Shown here piece by piece: positions 1-7,439 of a DNA stretch of 64,000 nt; the first letter of the stretch is position 1, and the number at the start of each line of letters is the position of its first letter. The stretch spans positions 1-64,000 of the forward strand of contig CAMUJF010000012.1 of assembly GCA_947089135.1 (NCBI GenBank), given 5' to 3'. The notes beneath the pieces are model-generated. The model was given only the letters and a program-made list of their open reading frames with translations, was not told the DNA's origin and ran no database searches. The stretch comes from an uncultured Clostridia bacterium (GTDB lineage: Bacteria > Bacillota > Clostridia > Oscillospirales > Ruminococcaceae). The position numbers and the translations under genes were made by a program.

Positions 1-39
1 TCCTTTTTATACTTGTTAATTATCTGTGAATTATGTTAT

Positions 40-558
40 TTAGGGCTTGACTTTTATTTGCAGGTCTTTTGCAAAATACCTTGCTCCGCATCTGCCGCAG
101 AAAACCATACCGGTAAGAAGATATTTTGATACATAAGCTGTGTCACCGTAAATTTTCTGACGTTTTTTCCTCACTTCTCGAACCTTATCAAACTGCTCTT
201 TTGTAATAATCGGTTCGTGGGTATTTTCAGTTTTTATATCACCGAAATGCGTTACTCCCAAATACACGTCGTTGCCTAAAATTTTCAGCACAGTCATTCC
301 GTTCAGCGAATCCCAACTTTTATATTTGTTTGTATACCCCTCGTCCCGAAGGCGTTCCATTATTTTTTGAGGAGACATTCCGCCTATATACCATTCAAAT
401 ATTTTCTTTATTTGTATAGCCTCGTATTCATTAACAAAAAGCTTTCCGTCCTTGTAATCATATCCTATTGGAACGTTGCCTCCGCCGTGGTATAAGCCTT
501 GCTTTGCCCTTGCTATACGTCCCATTTGGGTACGCTCTTTTATCTGCTCACGCTCCAG
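40..558 (-). pseudogene. Large serine recombinase, internal fragment
   Basis: This is an internal piece of a phage-type large serine recombinase (site-specific integrase). The readable frame begins near 558 with a helix typical of the end of the resolvase domain (ERTQMGRIARAKQG). It continues through the recombinase domain (GGNVPIGYDY, SWDSLNGMTVLKIL) and stops just inside the zinc ribbon (FCGRCGARYFAK). The catalytic N-terminal resolvase domain with its serine is missing, and so are the rest of the zinc ribbon and the coiled coil. The gene is therefore cut at both ends and cannot act. The upstream cut at about 558 abuts plus-strand phage sequence, which marks a rearrangement junction. Family assignment is secure; its original element is unknown. 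Confidence 0.85.
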
Positions 559-561
559 TTA

Positions 562-1000
562 TCGTATTGTTAAGCGTGGCAATTTATCCCTCTATGGAGA
601 AAATTGCAAACGCCGAGCGTGGCATGACGGGGAGTATCGACAATGTTTTCGGCGGGGAGGAAATCCTCCTCATCTTTGGACTGTTTATCGCTCTGATGAT
701 AGTCGTCGATGGCATAGACAAGTTGCTTTGGACAGACAAAAAAGGAAGCGGCAACCAAAAGGTTACTGCTTCCAAAACCGAAATTGAGGAAAAGAGCGAG
801 AGCAACGATAAGGTGGTAAAGCTGCTCACAATGCCCTCGTATTTCGCTGCGGGACTGGACGACAAGGAACGCCGTCCGCTGCTGTTTGAGATGTGCGGGA
901 CTATTTCCGACACTGCAATAATGGAGACGGACGACGAGCTTCGGGAGGAACTGCTCCCGTTGCTGAACGGCAACACCGTTGAGGACTACAGGAAAATGTC
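562..1000 (+). pseudogene. Fragment of unrecognised mobile-element protein
   Basis: An open plus-strand frame with one clear membrane segment (ILLIFGLFIALMIVVDGI, about 670-720) is followed by a lysine- and serine-rich stretch and an acidic soluble segment (around MPSYFAAGLDDKERRPLLFE). It has no credible start: the frame runs back into the antisense recombinase remnant at about 558. Its 3' part changes frame near 983-1000, where the next fragment takes over. I do not recognise the family. It may be the fused remains of two genes from different elements. The junctions on both sides suggest that it is not functional. Confidence 0.4.
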
Positions 1001-1135
1001 CGTATCGCAACATGGCTTAACGGCAGACGTTGGGAAGACCCTCCCGAACAACCGCCGCAAGCTACGCAGACAACACAGACCGCTTATGACGATTACGACC
1101 CCGCAGATCCCTACAAGTACTGGGGGTGCGGATAA
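983..1135 (+). pseudogene. C-terminal remnant of a phage replication-type protein
   Basis: A short open frame encodes a segment ending in a tryptophan- and proline-rich tail (ATWLNGRRWEDPP, then YKYWGCG). Such tails are seen at the end of phage replisome-organiser proteins that sit just upstream of a DnaC-like loader. Its TAA stop overlaps the ATG of the loader gene in the arrangement TAATG, which suggests that the two were translationally coupled. No start lies in frame because a TGA at 980 closes it, so only the C-terminus remains. Assignment is by position and general look, not by a catalytic motif. Confidence 0.4.
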
Positions 1136-1980
1136 TGGACGTTACAAACGTCTTTGAAAGCCTTGTGAAGCAGTCCTCCCAAAGCGTACCCCGAAACAGC
1201 GAGGACTACATAAACCCAGAGGACGGCTTGCTGTGGTGCGGTAAATGCCGTACTCCGAAGCAAACGCGGGTAACAATGCTCGGCAAAGAGTACACACCCT
1301 ACTGCACTTGTGAGTGCGAACGAAAACGGTTTGAAGTCGAACGGGAGGAGTTCCGCAGAAATCAGGAGGCGGCGGAAATGCAGAGGTTCAGGACGGTCAG
1401 CGGAATAACGGGAAGTCTCGGGGAGAGCCGTTTTGAGAAGTACGCCGTGACTGCCGAAAATCAAAAGCCATACGCCATTTGCAGACGGTATGCCGAAAGA
1501 TTTGAGGAATTACCCCGAAAAAATCAGGGCTTGCTCTTGTGGGGCGGGGTTGGCACGGGCAAGACTTTCACGGCTGCCTGCATTGCCAATACGCTCCTTG
1601 ACAAGGGCGTACCCGTTGTCATAACGAGCTTGGCGCGGCTTTTGGGTACCGGCAAGGGCTTTGGAATTGACGAGGAATATATCGGCGAACTGAACCGCGC
1701 TAAGCTGCTTATCATTGACGACCTGGGCGCGGAACGCAGCACGGATTTTGCGCTTGAAAAGGTGTACAGCATAATCGACAGCCGCTATTCGGCGGGGCTG
1801 CCTATGATACTCACAACAAATCTTGATTTGCGGGAAATGCAAAATTGCGTGGATATTCGGTACAAGCGGGTGTATGAAAGAATACTTGAAGTCTGTTACC
1901 CCGTGCGGTTTGAGGGAAAATCCCTGCGTGAAAGCGAGGCGCGGGACAGGTTCAGGGAAATGGAGGAATTTTTGAAATGA
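1135..1980 (+). CDS. Phage DnaC/IstB-like ATP-binding helicase loader
   Basis: This 281-residue protein belongs to the DnaC/IstB AAA+ group, which loads the replicative helicase during phage DNA replication. The N-terminus has cysteine pairs (CGKC near residue 35 and a second CTCEC cluster) resembling a zinc knuckle. Walker A (GGVGTGKT) is near residue 136, and Walker B (LLIIDDLG) near 193 is followed by the ERST segment and sensor I (LTTNL). I prefer the ATG at 1135 because it overlaps the preceding stop as TAATG; an ATG nine bases upstream is also in frame. Its stop overlaps the ATG of the rusA-like gene by four bases. It looks intact within a decayed prophage. Confidence 0.88.
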   Translation: MDVTNVFESLVKQSSQSVPRNSEDYINPEDGLLWCGKCRTPKQTRVTMLGKEYTPYCTCECERKRFEVEREEFRRNQEAAEMQRFRTVSGITGSLGESRFEKYAVTAENQKPYAICRRYAERFEELPRKNQGLLLWGGVGTGKTFTAACIANTLLDKGVPVVITSLARLLGTGKGFGIDEEYIGELNRAKLLIIDDLGAERSTDFALEKVYSIIDSRYSAGLPMILTTNLDLREMQNCVDIRYKRVYERILEVCYPVRFEGKSLRESEARDRFREMEEFLK

Positions 1981-2393
1981 CGATAGAATTTACCGTACTC
2001 GGAAAGCCACAGGGCAAGGCGCGTCCCCGATTTGACGGGAGAAACGGCAGAACCTACACGCCGAAAGAAACGCGGGAATACGAGGAGCTTGTGAGGCTCT
2101 CGTTTTTGAGAAGCGGCGGCAAAATGCTCACGGGAGAAATAACGGCGCACATCACGGCGTATTTTCTCATACCGGAAAGTACGCCGAAGTCCAAAAAGCG
2201 GGCTATGCTTGCGGACGAAATAAGACCCGCCGTCAAGCCCGACCTCGACAACATCATCAAGGCTATTTTAGACGCGCTGAATGGATACGCATACAAAGAC
2301 GACGCGGCTGTCGTCAAGGTGACGGCGGCTAAGGAATACGCCGAATATCCCTATGTTGCGGTCAGGCTGGAGGGTGATGGAGAAAGTCCCTAA
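1977..2393 (+). CDS. rusA: RusA-family Holliday junction resolvase
   Basis: This 138-residue protein matches RusA endonucleases, homodimeric enzymes that cut Holliday junctions and are often carried by lambdoid-type phages beside the replication genes. The N-terminal strand (FTVLGKPQGKARPR) is typical. The acidic metal-binding residues appear in KPDLDNIIKAILDALNG and YKDDAAV. Length is normal for the family. The start overlaps the loader stop as ATGA, so the two genes are probably co-translated. Function in recombination of phage DNA is inferred from the family. Confidence 0.9.
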   Translation: MTIEFTVLGKPQGKARPRFDGRNGRTYTPKETREYEELVRLSFLRSGGKMLTGEITAHITAYFLIPESTPKSKKRAMLADEIRPAVKPDLDNIIKAILDALNGYAYKDDAAVVKVTAAKEYAEYPYVAVRLEGDGESP

Positions 2394-2516
2394 AAAATTG
2401 AGCCTGCACGTTCCGAAAAACAGTACAAGCTCAATATGGAAAAAACAAATAACAAGTATTTGCATTTTTATCATACCACCAAAAACAAAATTTGTCAAGT
2501 ATTTGGAGTAAAAATT

Positions 2517-4296
2517 ATGAACGCACAAATAAATTTACTGGACGAAATAATCGTCGACAACTTCGCGGGAGGCGGCGGAGCGTCCACGGGGATAGAGCTT
2601 GCGGCGGGGAGACCCGTAACAATCGCCGTAAACCACGACCCCGAGGCTATCCGTATGCACATGACGAACCACCCTTACACCGAGCATTATCAAGCCTCCG
2701 TGTGGGACATTGACCCCATGACGGTTTGCAGGGGTCGCCCTGTGGGACTGGCTTGGTTTTCTCCCGACTGCAAGCATTTTTCCCGCGCAAAGGGCGGTAA
2801 GCCTGTGAGCAAAAATATTCGCGGATTGGCTTGGATAGTCCTGCGATGGGCGGCTCGGGTCAGTCCCCGAGTGATAATTTTGGAGAACGTCCCCGAGTTC
2901 GTGACCTGGGGACCCGTCCGCAGGGGCAAGCCCGTAAAAAGCAAGGCGGGTCAGACGTTCTGCAAGTGGCTTTTGCAGCTTCGGGAGCTTGGCTACAAGG
3001 TGGAGTACCGCAAGCTTAAAAGCCTGTGATTACGGCGCGCCCACCATACGTGAGAGGTTCTTTCTCGTAGCGCGGAACGACGGTCAGCCGATAGTTTTCC
3101 CGAAACCGACACACGGCGAGGGAGATGGACTTTTGCCGTATCGTACCGCCGCCGAGTGCATTGATTGGAGTATTCCCTGCAAGTCGGTTTTCGGCAGGAA
3201 AAAGCCTCTTGCGGCAAACACCATGCGGCGCATTGCGCGGGGTCTTGACAAGTTTACGATAAAAGGCGGAAGCCCCTACATAGTGCCGATAGGCTACGGC
3301 GAACGCAAGGGACAGAAGCCGCGGGTAAACGGTATCGACGAGCCGCTGAGTACCGTTGTTTCGTCCGCAAAGCAGTACATAACCGACCCTGTTTTCAAGC
3401 CCTACATAATGGCGAACAACACGGGGAATGTTGGCAGATCCGTTAATGAGCCAATGCCGACGGTCACGACTGGAAACAGGAATTTCCTCACAATGCCGCA
3501 CATCTCCAAGTTTTACGGTGGCGTGACGGGCAGCGGCATTTCCGAGCCTTTGGGTACTGTCACGGCGATAGACCACAACGCGCTGACCGCCGCTTCTCTT
3601 ATCCAGTACCACAGCGAGACGGCAAAAAGCGAGGTTCGGGGGCAGTCTCTTAACGAACCGATAATGACGGTGGACGCTTCTCCGAGGTACGCATTAACGG
3701 CGGCTTCTCTTATTCAGTTTCATAGCGAGACAGCAAAATCAGAAGTTCGCGGACAGCCTCTGAATACTCCGCTTTATACTGTAACCGCAAAAGAAAAAGA
3801 TGCCCTTGTGGAAAGCCATTTGTGCGTACTCCGCAGGAACGAGGATTGCCGCAGTACCGAAAAGCCGCTGCCGACAATAACGACCTCGGGCGGGCATTTC
3901 GCGGTGATACGGACGCGGGTGGAGAAGTACGCCGCCGACGGGAATTTCGGGAACTGGTGCGAGGTACGGAAGCTTCTCAACGAGCATTGCGGGTACAGCC
4001 TTGCGGAGGACGAAATATTGCTGCTTGAAATTGCGGGGGATTGGTACTATATCTCGGATATTGGCATGAGAATGTTGGAGCCGCGGGAGCTTTACAGGGC
4101 GCAGGGTTTCCCCGAGGATTATGTGATAGACCGCGATTACACAGGCAGGGAATACAGCCGCAAGGAACAGGTGGCAAGGTGCGGAAACGCCGTCCCGCCG
4201 CCCTTTGCGGAGGCTCTTGTCAGAGCTAATCTGCCCAAGTGGTGCGGGGATAAGATAAGCACTATGGCGGAATTTTCCGAAATGGCGGCGGTGTGA
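2517..4296 (+). pseudogene. C5-cytosine DNA methyltransferase, one frameshift
   Basis: The two halves of a phage DNA (cytosine-5) methyltransferase lie in different frames. The first half (2517-3029) carries the SAM-binding motif (NFAGGGGAS), the catalytic cysteine region (SPDCKHFSRAKGG) and the ENV motif (ILENVPEF). The second half resumes with KACDYGAPTIRERFFLVAR and ends with the conserved CGNAVPPPFAEAL block. One extra A in the AAAA run near 3018-3021 explains the break. Removing it gives one continuous protein of about 592 residues. The target-recognition part has repeated EPLxTVT-type modules. The ATG at 2517 follows a GGAGT site. It is either inactivated or a sequencing error; a productive +1 slip is less likely. 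Confidence 0.85.
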
Positions 4297-4311
4297 AAGG
4301 ACGGTACAGAC

Positions 4312-4470
4312 GTGAACAAAGCACTTTTTTCTTCAAAAAATATGTGTTGGTGTACGCCGCAGGACTTTTTTGACAGGCTGAACGAAGAATTTAATTTTGT
4401 TCTTGACGCGGCGGCAGCCGATAAATCCGCAAAGTCAATGCCGAAAGGAAGTTACAGGCAGCGTCGATAG
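4312..4470 (+). pseudogene. Truncated Dam-type phage adenine methyltransferase
   Basis: A GTG start 15 bases after the cytosine methyltransferase opens a frame beginning NKALFSSKNMCWCTPQDFF and continuing through a DRLNEEFNFVLD segment. This is the typical N-terminus of phage DNA N6-adenine methyltransferases (Dam family), which begin with a TPQxxFxxLxxEFxFxLDAAA block. The homology stops at about 4433, where the sequence changes to antisense portal gene, and a chance TAG closes the frame at 4470. The catalytic DPPY region is absent, so this is a non-functional stub created by the same rearrangement that inverted the portal segment. Confidence 0.75.
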
Positions 4471-4672
4471 TATTGGCAACTCCCGAAAACTGGAATGTCT
4501 TGAAATCATAGTCCTCGCCCTCGGCATCAATGGCAACGCTGTTGAGAACGCCTCTCGCAAGGTCGATAGCTTGAAGTCGTCTCAAAAGCGTATTTTCTCC
4601 GTCCTCGGTGGAAAGCTCACTTGCAAGATTTTTCACCTTATATATGGGCTGCACGGTCTTGTCAAGCATTTT
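4434..4672 (-). pseudogene. Phage portal gene segment (DUF1073 type), inverted
   Basis: Read on the minus strand this stretch gives a middle part of a DUF1073-type phage portal protein (MLDKTVQPIYKVKNLASEL ... CNFLSALT). The next residues expected after LSALT are IPQT-LFGRSPAGM, and exactly these are found on the plus strand beginning at about 4673. The segment has therefore been flipped relative to its own continuation. Its left end abuts the truncated adenine methylase, so simply flipping it back would not rebuild a whole gene. Portal identity rests on the recognisable conserved blocks; the breakpoints are accurate to a few bases. Confidence 0.75.
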
Positions 4673-4951
4673 TCCATTCCGCAGACCGTTCTTTTCGGAC
4701 GCTCTCCTGCGGGAATGAACTCCACGGGACACGGAGATATGGAGAATTATTACAACTATGTGGAGCGTATTCAGAAGCGTATGCTGAGAAGTAACTTGCG
4801 GTACTTGCTTTCCGTAATTTTTCAAGCGGGTATGTATACCGGCGAAATTGAGGAAGTTCCCACGATAAAGGTTACGTTCAATCCGTTGTGGTCCCTCACG
4901 GAAAAGGAGCAGACGGAGCTTGAACAGCAGAAAGCAGCGTTGCCCTTATAG
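4673..4951 (+). pseudogene. Phage portal gene segment (DUF1073 type), continuation
   Basis: The plus strand carries the portal block that follows the inverted piece: IPQTVLFGRSPAGMNSTG, then MENYYNYVERIQKRML and a run ending FNPLWSLTEKEQTELEQQK. It forms part of the ring-shaped connector through which phage DNA is packaged. The frame breaks off at about 4943 (AALPL and a stop) where antisense DUF2213 sequence begins, so the C-terminal end is lost. With its N-terminal part flipped and its ends missing, the gene cannot make a portal protein. Confidence 0.75.
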
Positions 4952-5125
4952 GACGCAAGACTTTCCTCGGCGAATACCTCCTCAGGTAGCCTTAACTCGC
5001 ATCTGACAGAGCCGTCGGGATTGGTGTACTCAAAAATACCCGTGCTTGTAAGAACAGGCTTGTCAATAAGGTAGCTGCTGAACGGCAACTTATCTGCATA
5101 ACGGATATTAAAATTCACTCTTAGG
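4944..5125 (-). pseudogene. DUF2213 (phage head maturation) fragment
   Basis: The minus-strand frame encodes KLPFSSYLIDKPVLTSTGI, then FEYTNPDGSVRCELRLPEEV and FAEESLASYKG. This is the N-terminal region of DUF2213 proteins, which lie next to portal genes in many Clostridia phages and are thought to act in head maturation. In an intact phage it would lie on the same strand as, and just after, the portal gene; here it is inverted. It is cut right after SLASYKG. The upstream limit near 5125 is approximate. Confidence 0.65.
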
Positions 5126-5156
5126 GAACTCCAACCGCAATAAGGCAGGAAATACT

Positions 5157-5339
5157 GGCTTATCGCCGCATATCTTCCTTTGTACCGAGTACGAGGGTGA
5201 AGTGAAATGTGAGGACGGCGAGGTAAGCGAACCACAATTTATAACGCTTGAAGAAATTGTAAACGGAATCAAAACACTCTTTGTTCCTTTTGCGGATAGC
5301 CTTGAACTGCTTTGCAGCAGCTTGGATAATATGTCCTAA
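5157..5339 (+). pseudogene. C-terminal fragment, possibly Nudix-like
   Basis: A 60-residue open stretch (HIFLCTEYEGEVKCEDGEV, then SEPQFITLEEIVNGIK) lacks a plausible start. The pattern FLC-EY-GE--C-DGEVSE-QF--L-EI resembles the C-terminal half of Nudix hydrolases after the Nudix box, but the box itself is absent. Its left neighbour is the inverted DUF2213 piece. I call it a fragment of a non-phage gene captured at a junction, with low certainty about the family. Confidence 0.3.
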
Positions 5340-5362
5340 ATGCCGCTATATAGGGAAATCTA

Positions 5363-5391
5363 TTGACATAATCTGCGTAATACGGTATAAT
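5363..5391 (+). promoter_or_regulatory. Consensus promoter of the YafQ-type TA locus
   Basis: A perfect -35 TTGACA and -10 TATAAT are separated by 17 bases, about 100 bases before the antitoxin ATG. Confidence 0.85.
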
Positions 5392-5436
5392 AATATTAAC
5401 AACAGATCGGATTCAGACTCTGTAAAAAGGAATGGT

Positions 5437-5480
5437 TTAATATCCTAATAAGGATATTAATATGATACTTCAATCATATT
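5437..5480 (+). promoter_or_regulatory. Two adjacent inverted repeats, likely operator or leader hairpins
   Basis: The first repeat has 9-base arms at 5437-5445 and 5452-5460 (TTAATATCC and its complement). The second has 7-base arms at 5459-5465 and 5474-5480 (AATATGA and its complement) and ends right against the AGGAGT ribosome site of the antitoxin. Both lie downstream of the promoter, so they could bind the antitoxin complex or fold in the leader RNA. Confidence 0.5.
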
Positions 5481-5493
5481 AGGAGTTGATATT

Positions 5494-5709
5494 ATGAGTA
5501 CAAGAGAGCTTGCGTACAGCATTTTTGACAGACTTACAGACGAGCAAATTGAAGGCTTTGTTCTTATGTTTAAAAATTCAGTTCCTGCCGAAGACGTTCC
5601 CAACGGTGAAACTCGTGCGGTTCTTGATGATGTCCGTAACGGACGTAATATGAGCAGAAATTTCACAAGTGTTAAGGAACTCATGGAGGATTTGAATGCT
5701 GACGATTAA
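5494..5709 (+). CDS. RelB/DinJ-like antitoxin
   Basis: This 71-residue acidic protein begins MSTRELAYSIFDRLTDEQIEGF and ends in a region (FTSVKELMEDLNADD) typical of antitoxins that wrap around RelE/YafQ toxins. It should neutralise the toxin encoded next and, as the complex, repress the shared promoter. It has an AGGAGTTG ribosome site and overlaps the toxin gene by 14 bases, the usual order and coupling of type II modules. No clear ribbon-helix-helix is visible in the N-terminus, so its DNA-binding mode is uncertain. Confidence 0.75.
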   Translation: MSTRELAYSIFDRLTDEQIEGFVLMFKNSVPAEDVPNGETRAVLDDVRNGRNMSRNFTSVKELMEDLNADD

Positions 5710-5971
5710 TTACCATACGTCATTTAAAAAGGATTACAAGAAGCTTGTCAAGAGAGGATATGATACGTCCATGCTTGATAAGGCAATTAAAATTCTTGCA
5801 AATGAAGAACGGCTTCCGCCCGAATATAAGGATCACAGCTTGTCCGGAAATTACAGTGGTTTCAGAGAGTGTCATATCCGTCCCGATTGGCTGCTGATTT
5901 ACAGCATTGATAACAATATCTTAACGCTGTCATTATCAAGAACAGGCACTCACAGTGATTTGTTTGACTAA
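5696..5971 (+). CDS. YafQ-family mRNA interferase toxin
   Basis: This 91-residue protein shows the YafQ pattern throughout: YHTSFKKDYKKLVKRGYD at the N-terminus, then DHSLSGNYSGFRECHI, RPDWLLIY and a C-terminal RTGTHSDLF. The histidines and aspartate of these blocks correspond to the catalytic residues of YafQ, which cleaves mRNA in the ribosomal A site. The toxin starts inside the antitoxin gene. It appears intact, so the module may be active and may stabilise this accessory region. Confidence 0.9.
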   Translation: MLTINYHTSFKKDYKKLVKRGYDTSMLDKAIKILANEERLPPEYKDHSLSGNYSGFRECHIRPDWLLIYSIDNNILTLSLSRTGTHSDLFD

Positions 5972-5987
5972 TCCGGAGGTAAGTAAA

Positions 5988-6284
5988 ATGCGCACAGATA
6001 ATTTTAAAATAATACAGGAAATTCTCTCCAAGATTGAGGCACAGCTTGACGAGAAGCACATAGACTGGTCTAAATTTAACCATGAAGCTTTGAATATGTC
6101 CTTGCCGCGCTGGGTGAGAATTATGGAGATGCTTGATGATGCCGGAGTAATTTGCGGTTTTTCTTATTCAGGAGAGGCTCATGACCCGAGAATAGACATC
6201 GAAAATTTGCGCTTAACTTTAAGAGGGCTCGAATATGCCGAAGCCATAAAGAAAGGAAAATTTGACATCAGGTCTTTGCTTTAG
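5988..6284 (+). CDS. YjcQ-family protein
   Basis: This 98-residue protein resembles the YjcQ family, small winged-helix-like proteins common in Firmicutes prophages. It begins MRTDNFKIIQEILSKIEAQL and includes LNMSLPRWVRIMEMLDDAG and LRGLEYAEAIKK. I chose the ATG at 5988 because it follows a CCGGAGGT site with good spacing; an earlier start would sit inside the toxin gene. It lies 16 bases after the toxin and may be co-transcribed. Function is unknown, though a regulatory role is often assumed. Confidence 0.7.
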   Translation: MRTDNFKIIQEILSKIEAQLDEKHIDWSKFNHEALNMSLPRWVRIMEMLDDAGVICGFSYSGEAHDPRIDIENLRLTLRGLEYAEAIKKGKFDIRSLL

Positions 6285-6306
6285 CATAAAATTCAATATA
6301 ATAATC

Positions 6307-6337
6307 AAGCAGTTTGGAACACCCAAGCTGCTTTTTT
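6307..6337 (+). terminator. Rho-independent terminator
   Basis: The arms AAGCAG and CTGCTT enclose a partly paired interior (TTGG/CCAA) and are followed by a run of Ts. It ends the TA/YjcQ transcript. Confidence 0.75.
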
Positions 6338-6375
6338 ATGCCCAAATTCAATAAACACGAAAGGAGACAACGTAA

Positions 6376-6501
6376 ATGTCCTCAAAACTGACTAAGGTAA
6401 TACGCCTCGACAACCTGCCGATCGGGCGGGCGTACTTTACGACCGAAGGCTTGTCTGCATTTTTATTTACAACAATTTTATTTGGAGGTTGCAGACTATG
6501 A
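6376..6501 (+). CDS. Short phage structural-protein remnant
   Basis: A 41-residue frame beginning MSSKLTKVIRLDNLPIGRAY follows an AGGAG site and ends overlapping the next ATG. The conserved-looking start suggests the N-terminus of a baseplate or tail-fibre protein whose remainder was deleted, because the last residues (FLFTTILFGGCRL) overlap the ribosome binding sequence of the next gene. I cannot name the family. It may be translated as a short peptide without function. Confidence 0.35.
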   Translation: MSSKLTKVIRLDNLPIGRAYFTTEGLSAFLFTTILFGGCRL

Positions 6502-6981
6502 AACTTAAAAATATAAGTGAAAAGCGTTGACGCGGAGAAAGAGCTTCTCGTTATTGAAGCGGTTGACACGGCTTCATCGAATACGCTTGTGCTTTCCGAA
6601 AATCTTACTACCGAGAACGTCACAAGCATTGTTGTGTTCAGCACAGTCGAAGCGGATATATTGGCATTGAAAATTTCTTCGCAGGACATAGGCGCGGCTG
6701 CTGCTTCTCATACCCATGTCAGCACAGGGGCGGTATCAATTCCCGCTTCCGGGTGGAAAAACGACAACAATGCGAGTTATCCGTATTACTGTGATTTATC
6801 AATCAGCGGTGCTGCTGCTTCCGACAGAGTTGATCTGAACATAGTATCGTCAAGTATTGATATTGCAGTAGCGTGCGGGTTGTGTCCGCTGACGGAGGCA
6901 TTTTCGGGTAAAGTACGATTGCGTGCAAAGAAGGTTCCGACTGCCGCTATCAGCGCTGAATACTGGATAATGAAAAAGTGA
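6498..6981 (+). pseudogene. Phage tail-fibre-like protein, frameshift near its start
   Basis: The frame from the ATG at 6498, which has an ideal GGAGG site, reads MKLKNI and stops at 6530. The long frame that follows (VKSVDAEKELLVIEAV onward, 6517-6981) is offset by one base and has no ribosome site of its own. Removing one base near 6511-6517 joins them into a protein of about 160 residues. The sequence contains AAASHTHVSTGAVSIPASGW, a motif found in C-terminal segments of tail-fibre or baseplate proteins of Clostridia phages. The product therefore probably belonged to the host-recognition end of the tail. Confidence 0.6.
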
Positions 6982-6995
6982 AAGGAGCAATCAAA

Positions 6996-7427
6996 ATGGC
7001 ATACGGCTCAGTAAATTCCCCGGGTGCTGTAGGAATTGACCTTGCAAATGCAAAGTCAACAGCTGAACAGGCGTTGTCGAAAGCGACAGACAACGAAAAT
7101 GAACTGCGAGAGGTAAAAGAACTTGCTCAGGCAGCAAAAAGCAAGGCTGAGAATCATACTCATAATTACGCCGGAAGTTCCTCTCCGGGCGGAGCAGCTA
7201 CGACAGCGCTTAAATGTACAGGAAATTCCGAAACTGCAACAAAAGCAACAAACGACAGCGCAGGTCAGCCAATCAATTCCACGTATATCAAGGATTTGTC
7301 GGCTGACGGATTATCAATTAGTTATACTAAGGGAGACGGAAATAAAGGAAAAATCGATCTTAACGAAGGTGTTTCTGCAAAAGTAAGACATCTTTCGAGG
7401 TTTTCGGATAATTTCAAACTTATATAG
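6996..7427 (+). CDS. Phage tail-fibre protein
   Basis: This 143-residue protein starts MAYGSVNSPGAVGIDLANAK after a good ribosome site (AAAGGAG). It has a helical segment of heptad character (AEQALSKATDNENELREVKEL), then a histidine motif (ENHTHNYAGSSSPGGAA) and an ETATKATNDSAGQPI segment that are typical of short tail fibres. It lies 14 bases after the previous fibre gene and 12 before the glycine-rich adhesin. Its role in receptor binding is inferred. The final residues (RHLSRFSDNFKLI) look abrupt, so the C-terminus may be shortened. Confidence 0.65.
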   Translation: MAYGSVNSPGAVGIDLANAKSTAEQALSKATDNENELREVKELAQAAKSKAENHTHNYAGSSSPGGAATTALKCTGNSETATKATNDSAGQPINSTYIKDLSADGLSISYTKGDGNKGKIDLNEGVSAKVRHLSRFSDNFKLI

Positions 7428-7439
7428 GGAGGAAAAAAT

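Noticed and set aside
570..1013. Minus-strand open frames over 570-1013
   Set aside because: They show no family features and overlap the plus-strand frames that connect to the phage replication genes.
3005..3025. Programmed ribosomal frameshift in the methyltransferase
   Set aside because: Joining the frames needs a +1 step at CTT-AAA-A with no stimulatory stop, upstream ribosome-like site or conserved hairpin; a one-base insertion is simpler.
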